Positions 6,039 through 9,467 of a stretch of 9,467 bases of DNA are shown here, piece after piece (position 1 is the first letter of the stretch; each line of letters starts with the position of its first letter). Made by a program: the position numbers and the translations under genes. The DNA is from an uncultured Bacteroidales bacterium (GTDB lineage Bacteria; Bacteroidota; Bacteroidia; Bacteroidales; UBA932), in NCBI GenBank assembly GCA_905235615.1, contig CAJOMB010000051.1:5891-15357 (forward strand), given 5' to 3'. Under the pieces are notes generated by a model, which made no database searches, was not told where the DNA came from, and saw nothing but the letters and a program-made list of their open reading frames with translations.

Positions 6039-7481
6039 ATGTCTGAGAGCAACAACATCATACAGCAGTTCACTTCCGGGGAGTACAAGGAGGGGTTTGT
6101 GACGGATGTGGAGCAGGAGTTCGTCCCGAAGGGGCTGAACGAGGAGATTATCCGTCTGATATCGGCCCGGAAGGAGGAACCGCAATGGCTGCTGGACTTC
6201 CGCTTGGACGCCTTTCACAAATGGCAGCGGATGCCCATGCCCGAATGGGCGCATTTGGACATGCCGGAGATTGATTTTCAGGACATTATCTATTTCGCCG
6301 CCCCCAAGAAAGACAAAGATCGGCCCAAGGAGATAGACCCCAAGCTGGCCGAAACCTTTGACAAGTTGGGCATCCCGCTGAAGGAGAGGGACGTGCTGGC
6401 CGGCGTGGTGGCTGTGGACGCCGTTTTTGACTCCGTGTCCGTCACCACCACTTTCCGCAAAACCCTGGCGGAAAAAGGCATCATCTTCTGCAGTTTCTCG
6501 GAAGCCGTGAAGGAGCATCCCGACCTGGTGCGCAAATACCTGGCTTCGGTGGTTCCCGCCGGCGACAACTATTTTGCCGCCCTCAACAGCGCCGTTTTCT
6601 CCGACGGCTCTTTCTGCTACATCCCCAAGGGCGTCCGCTGCCCCATGGAACTCTCCAGCTATTTCCGCATCAACGCGAAAGGCACCGGCCAGTTCGAGCG
6701 CACGCTCATCGTGGCCGATGAAGACTCCTACGTGAGCTACATGGAAGGCTGCACCGCCCCCATGCGGGACGAGCAGCAGCTGCACGCCGCCGTGGTGGAA
6801 ATCATCGTGGAAAAAGGGGCCGATGTCAAATACTCCACCGTCCAGAACTGGTACCCCGGCGACGCCGACGGCAAGGGCGGCATCCTGAATCTCGTAACCA
6901 AGCGCGGCCTCTGCAAGGGAGACGGCTCCCACCTGAGCTGGACGCAGGTGGAAACCGGAAGCGCCATCACCTGGAAATACCCTTCCACCATCCTCAAGGG
7001 GGATTTTTCCTCCTCGGAGTTCTATTCGGTGGCCGTCACCAACAACCACCAGCAGGCCGATACCGGCACCAAGATGATTCACCTGGGCCGGGGCACCAGG
7101 AGTCGCATCGTCTCCAAAGGCATATCGGCCGGAGTGAGCCAAAACAGCTATCGAGGCTTGGTGAGAATGGGCAAGGGCGCCCAGGGTGCCCGCAACTACT
7201 CCCAGTGCGACAGTCTCCTGATAGGCTCCCGCTGCGGAGCCCATACCTTCCCGCTCATTCAGTCGCAGAACCCTACCGCCACGGTGGAGCATGAGGCCAC
7301 CACCTCCAAAATATCTGAGGATCAGCTGTTTTACTGCAACCAGCGGGGCATCGGCCCGGAAGAAGCCGTAGGGCTCATTGTGAACGGCTATGCGCGTGAG
7401 GTGCTCAGCCGCCTGCCCATGGAGTTTGCCGTTGAGGCGCAGAAACTCCTGCAAGTTTCCTTAGAAGGTTCTGTCGGATAA
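6039..7481 (+). CDS. sufB: Fe-S cluster assembly scaffold protein SufB
   Basis: Core scaffold subunit of the cytoplasmic SufBCD complex, on which Fe-S clusters are assembled. The 480-residue protein has a typical N-terminus (GFVTDVEQEFVPKGLNEEII, about 20-39), then YIPKGVRCPMELSSYFRIN (194-212), YMEGCTAPM with C238, WKYPSTILKG, and the C-terminal beta-helix segment SQCDSLLIGSRCGAHTFP. C390, in SQCDS, and E419, in VEHEATTSKIS, line up with E. coli SufB C405 and E434, residues reported to matter for cluster formation, if the 15-residue difference in length is at the N-terminus (inference). Length is close to the family norm of about 470-495. It is the first gene of the operon; its stop TAA shares its last A with the ATG of the transporter gene. 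A 562-codon antisense open frame across this gene is a by-product of its base composition. Confidence 0.97.
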   Translation: MSESNNIIQQFTSGEYKEGFVTDVEQEFVPKGLNEEIIRLISARKEEPQWLLDFRLDAFHKWQRMPMPEWAHLDMPEIDFQDIIYFAAPKKDKDRPKEIDPKLAETFDKLGIPLKERDVLAGVVAVDAVFDSVSVTTTFRKTLAEKGIIFCSFSEAVKEHPDLVRKYLASVVPAGDNYFAALNSAVFSDGSFCYIPKGVRCPMELSSYFRINAKGTGQFERTLIVADEDSYVSYMEGCTAPMRDEQQLHAAVVEIIVEKGADVKYSTVQNWYPGDADGKGGILNLVTKRGLCKGDGSHLSWTQVETGSAITWKYPSTILKGDFSSSEFYSVAVTNNHQQADTGTKMIHLGRGTRSRIVSKGISAGVSQNSYRGLVRMGKGAQGARNYSQCDSLLIGSRCGAHTFPLIQSQNPTATVEHEATTSKISEDQLFYCNQRGIGPEEAVGLIVNGYAREVLSRLPMEFAVEAQKLLQVSLEGSVG

Positions 7482-8110
7482 TGGAAACCATCGTATTCAC
7501 CCTCGCCGGCCGGCCGGTGCTGCTACTGGACCTCATTTCTTCGGTCCTGGGCCTCACCTGCGTGTTCCTTGCCGGCCGCAATTCCAAATACAACTTCTGG
7601 GTGGGCTACCTCTACACGGCGGCGCTCTTCCTGCTGTTCTGGCACCGCAACCTCTATGCCAGCCTCCTGCTGCAGCCGGTCTCGCTGGCCATCAACATGG
7701 TGGGGCATTACCGCTGGACACACCCCCGTGAAGAGGAAAAAGCGGCCGACAGCAGCCTCAAGGTGAGCATGTTAAGTTGGAACCAGCGGGGGTTGGCCAT
7801 CGTGTCCTTGCTTGTCGTGGCCGCCGTCTGGGGCTGGACGCTGGACCGTCTTTTCCCGGCCGATCCGCACCCGTATCTCGATTCCTGCGTCACCGTGCTC
7901 ATCCTGCTGGCCCAGCTTTTATCGGCCATGAAGAAATGGGACTGCTGGATGGCCTGGCTGCTGGTGAACTTTACGCAGATCGCCCTGCACCTGAGCGTGG
8001 GCAATGTGCTCATGTCCATCGTGAGCGCCCTGTATCTGATTAACGGTCTCTGGTCGCTTTATACTTGGATGAAACTGTACCAGAAAGAGCGTGGTCCCGG
8101 AAGTGATTGA
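7481..8110 (+). CDS. pnuC: PnuC-family vitamin/nucleoside transporter
   Basis: A 209-residue membrane protein with about seven hydrophobic segments, near residues 10-30, 37-55, 57-76, 103-121, 132-150, 153-171 and 175-194, separated by short charged loops. PnuC-family features include WVGYLYTAALFL, the HYRW following segment three, and LLAQLLSAMKKWDCWMAWLLVN with a terminal LINGLWSLYTWMK. The family moves nicotinamide riboside (PnuC), thiamine (PnuT) or riboflavin-type substrates by facilitated diffusion, with trapping by phosphorylation inside; the substrate cannot be decided here, and no linked kinase gene or thiamine riboswitch is visible. The start codon overlaps the sufB stop by one base (TAATG), implying translational coupling, and sufC follows after 94 bases. 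Its position inside the suf operon is unusual. The family call is confident; the gene symbol is by family name only. Confidence 0.85.
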   Translation: METIVFTLAGRPVLLLDLISSVLGLTCVFLAGRNSKYNFWVGYLYTAALFLLFWHRNLYASLLLQPVSLAINMVGHYRWTHPREEEKAADSSLKVSMLSWNQRGLAIVSLLVVAAVWGWTLDRLFPADPHPYLDSCVTVLILLAQLLSAMKKWDCWMAWLLVNFTQIALHLSVGNVLMSIVSALYLINGLWSLYTWMKLYQKERGPGSD

Positions 8111-8204
8111 TTCAGAGAGAAATGAGATAAACAACCTAAGGGAAACGAACCAGGTTGAATTTAATAAAACACTGATAGCTAAATATTTACAGAACAACGG
8201 CTAT

Positions 8205-8939
8205 ATGTTGGATATCAAGAATCTTCATGCCAAGATTGGCGACAAGGAAATTCTCAAAGGCATCGACCTGCACATCGGCCCCGGAGAGGTGCATGCCGTG
8301 ATGGGCCCTAACGGAGCGGGCAAGAGCACCCTCAGCGCCGTGCTGACGGGCCGCCCCGATTACGAAGTCACCGAAGGCACCATCTGCTACAAAGGCGAAG
8401 ACCTGCTGGCAAAAACGCCGGAGGAGCGTGCCTGGGCGGGCCTTTTCCTCAGTTTTCAGTACCCGATAGAAATTCCGGGCGTCACCATCACCGCCTTCAT
8501 GAAGGCTGCCGTGAACGCCAAGCGCAATGCGCAGGGGCTGGAAGAACTCAAGGCCGGGGAGTTCCTCAAGCTCATGAAGGAGAAGATGGCCCTGGTGCAG
8601 ATGAAGCCGGAGTTTGCCAAGCGAGAGGTGAACGTGGGCTTTTCCGGAGGAGAGAAAAAGCGCAATGAGATATTCCAGATGGCTCTTTTGGACCCGGACC
8701 TCTCCATTCTGGACGAGACGGACAGCGGCCTGGACGTGGACGCCCTCAAGATAGTGGCCGATGGCGTGAACACCCTCCGCACGCCGGAAAAGAGTGCCAT
8801 CATCATCACCCACTACCACAAGCTGCTGGAATATGTGCAGCCGGATGTGGTGCATGTACTCAAGGCCGGACGCATCGTCTGCACCGGAGGCCGCGAGCTG
8901 ATTGATGCCATCGAAAGCAAGGGTTTTGACCAGTTCTGA
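8205..8939 (+). CDS. sufC: Fe-S cluster assembly ATPase SufC
   Basis: ABC-type ATPase of the SufBCD complex; ATP binding drives its dimerisation and the rearrangement of SufB-SufD during cluster assembly. The 244 residues from ATG 8205 (MLDIKNLHAKIGDKEILKGI) give the usual SufC N-terminus and length. Walker A is GPNGAGKST (34-42), the Q-loop is LFLSFQYPIEIPG, the signature is FSGGEKKR (146-153), Walker B runs into LDETDSGLDVDAL (169-181) and the H-loop is in IITHYHKLL. The frame is open upstream to a GTG at 8091, adding 38 residues, but that stretch is AT-rich, unlike other SufC proteins, and overlaps the end of the transporter gene, so 8205 is preferred. No strong ribosome binding site precedes either start. 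sufD begins 4 bases after the stop. Confidence 0.95.
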   Translation: MLDIKNLHAKIGDKEILKGIDLHIGPGEVHAVMGPNGAGKSTLSAVLTGRPDYEVTEGTICYKGEDLLAKTPEERAWAGLFLSFQYPIEIPGVTITAFMKAAVNAKRNAQGLEELKAGEFLKLMKEKMALVQMKPEFAKREVNVGFSGGEKKRNEIFQMALLDPDLSILDETDSGLDVDALKIVADGVNTLRTPEKSAIIITHYHKLLEYVQPDVVHVLKAGRIVCTGGRELIDAIESKGFDQF

Positions 8940-8943
8940 GCGT

Positions 8944-9467
8944 ATGGGACACGGGAAATATATCGCTCCGCCTCCGGGACAGTATCAGGTTGTAGCGGGC
9001 GAAAAACTTGAACTGCAATATGTTATCCTGCCGGGAGAGTCCCGGGACATTGACGTGAACGTGGACCTGGTGGGCCCCGGTGCCCAGGCCCATGTGAAAG
9101 TCCTTTACCTGAGCGGCGGGGAAGAGCAGGTGAACATCCGCATCCTCATGCACCACCGCGCCCCGGGTTGCCATTCCACCCAGAAAATCCACGGCATCGC
9201 CGGCGGCAGCGCCCGCATCGGCTTCCACGGCACCATTGTGGTGGCCCCCGACGCCCAGCAGACGGAAGCCTACCAGGAGAACCACAACATTGTACTCACC
9301 CCTGACGCCCAGGTGAAAACCGAGCCCCGGCTGGAAATCTATGCCGACGATGTGAAGTGCTCCCACGGCGCCACAGTGGGCCAGCTCAATGCCGATGAAC
9401 TCTTTTACATGCGCTCCCGCGGCATCCCCGAAGCCGAAGCACGCACCCTCCAGATGCTCTCCTTCCT
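8944..9467 (+). CDS. sufD: Fe-S cluster assembly protein SufD, short form (3' end outside the window)
   Basis: An open frame from ATG 8944 to the window end (174 codons plus two bases) encodes the C-terminal beta-helix core of SufD: YIAPPPGQYQVVAGEKLELQ at the start, then QTEAYQENHNIVLTPDAQVK, EPRLEIYADDVKCSHGATVG and FYMRSRGIPEAEARTLQMLSF. H141, in CSHG, matches the position of E. coli SufD H360, a residue important for cluster assembly. The N-terminal helical region and part of the beta-helix found in usual SufD proteins (about 420-450 residues) are absent: H141 lies about 219 residues closer to the start than in E. coli. The start lies 4 bases after sufC, and there is no room upstream for a longer version without overlapping sufC. 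SufD would pair with SufB in the complex. Confidence 0.9.
   Translation, partial: MGHGKYIAPPPGQYQVVAGEKLELQYVILPGESRDIDVNVDLVGPGAQAHVKVLYLSGGEEQVNIRILMHHRAPGCHSTQKIHGIAGGSARIGFHGTIVVAPDAQQTEAYQENHNIVLTPDAQVKTEPRLEIYADDVKCSHGATVGQLNADELFYMRSRGIPEAEARTLQMLSF

Noticed and set aside
5766..7454. 562-codon open frame on the - strand opposite sufB
   Set aside because: It lies antisense to a well-conserved sufB, its translation is rich in Gly, His, Val and Ala as expected from the complement of GC-rich codons, and it shows no family motif.
7400..7480. Riboswitch controlling the PnuC-family gene
   Set aside because: The sequence upstream is sufB coding sequence and shows no thiamine or other aptamer core.
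8091..8204. Extended N-terminus of SufC from the GTG at 8091
   Set aside because: The extra 38 residues do not resemble SufC, overlap the end of the transporter gene and lie in AT-rich sequence; ATG 8205 gives the standard SufC start.
8187..9366. Long antisense open frames opposite sufC and sufD
   Set aside because: Both overlap clear suf genes and show no motif; they are composition artefacts.

Overview
The window looks like a piece of a fairly GC-rich Bacteroidota chromosome, probably Bacteroidales. Three things suggest this: a TAACTTTG element (Bacteroidota -7 consensus TAnnTTTG) just upstream of sufB, copies of the dispersed repeat that encodes 'CHSERSEES' when translated, and the style of the SufB/SufC/SufD and chorismate synthase proteins. 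All identifications rest on reading motifs by eye; no database search was run.

Layout, all genes on the + strand. (1) Positions 1-1091 hold aroC (chorismate synthase), preceded by a fragment of the dispersed repeat, carrying another repeat copy inside its reading frame, and closed by a hairpin terminator that overlaps its stop codon. (2) Positions 1151-5876 form an AT-rich, tightly packed defence cassette. It starts with a short RhuM-type hybrid protein and continues with a three-gene Type II (probably Type IIS-like) restriction-modification operon: a two-domain D12-class adenine methyltransferase resembling M.FokI in architecture, an HNH endonuclease, and a second, beta-class DNA methyltransferase with an unassigned C-terminal domain. 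The three R-M genes are 1 and 3 bases apart. (3) Positions 6024-9467 return to GC-rich sequence: a promoter element, sufB, a PnuC-type transporter gene, sufC, and a sufD cut by the window end.

The simplest reading is that the R-M cassette was acquired horizontally and sits between the aroC terminator and the suf promoter, where it disrupts neither. The suf genes encode the SufBCD scaffold/ATPase complex that builds Fe-S clusters; a PnuC-family vitamin/nucleoside transporter gene is embedded in that operon, sharing one base with the sufB stop codon.

The points most worth a second look are: the R-M system carrying three apparently intact methyltransferase catalytic sites plus an HNH nuclease; the in-frame repeat insertion into a conserved essential enzyme; pnuC embedded between sufB and sufC; a SufD that begins far downstream of the usual start; and the hybrid RhuM/PLD-like remnant. 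Nothing resembling tRNA, rRNA, a CRISPR array, an insertion sequence or an integrase gene was seen.
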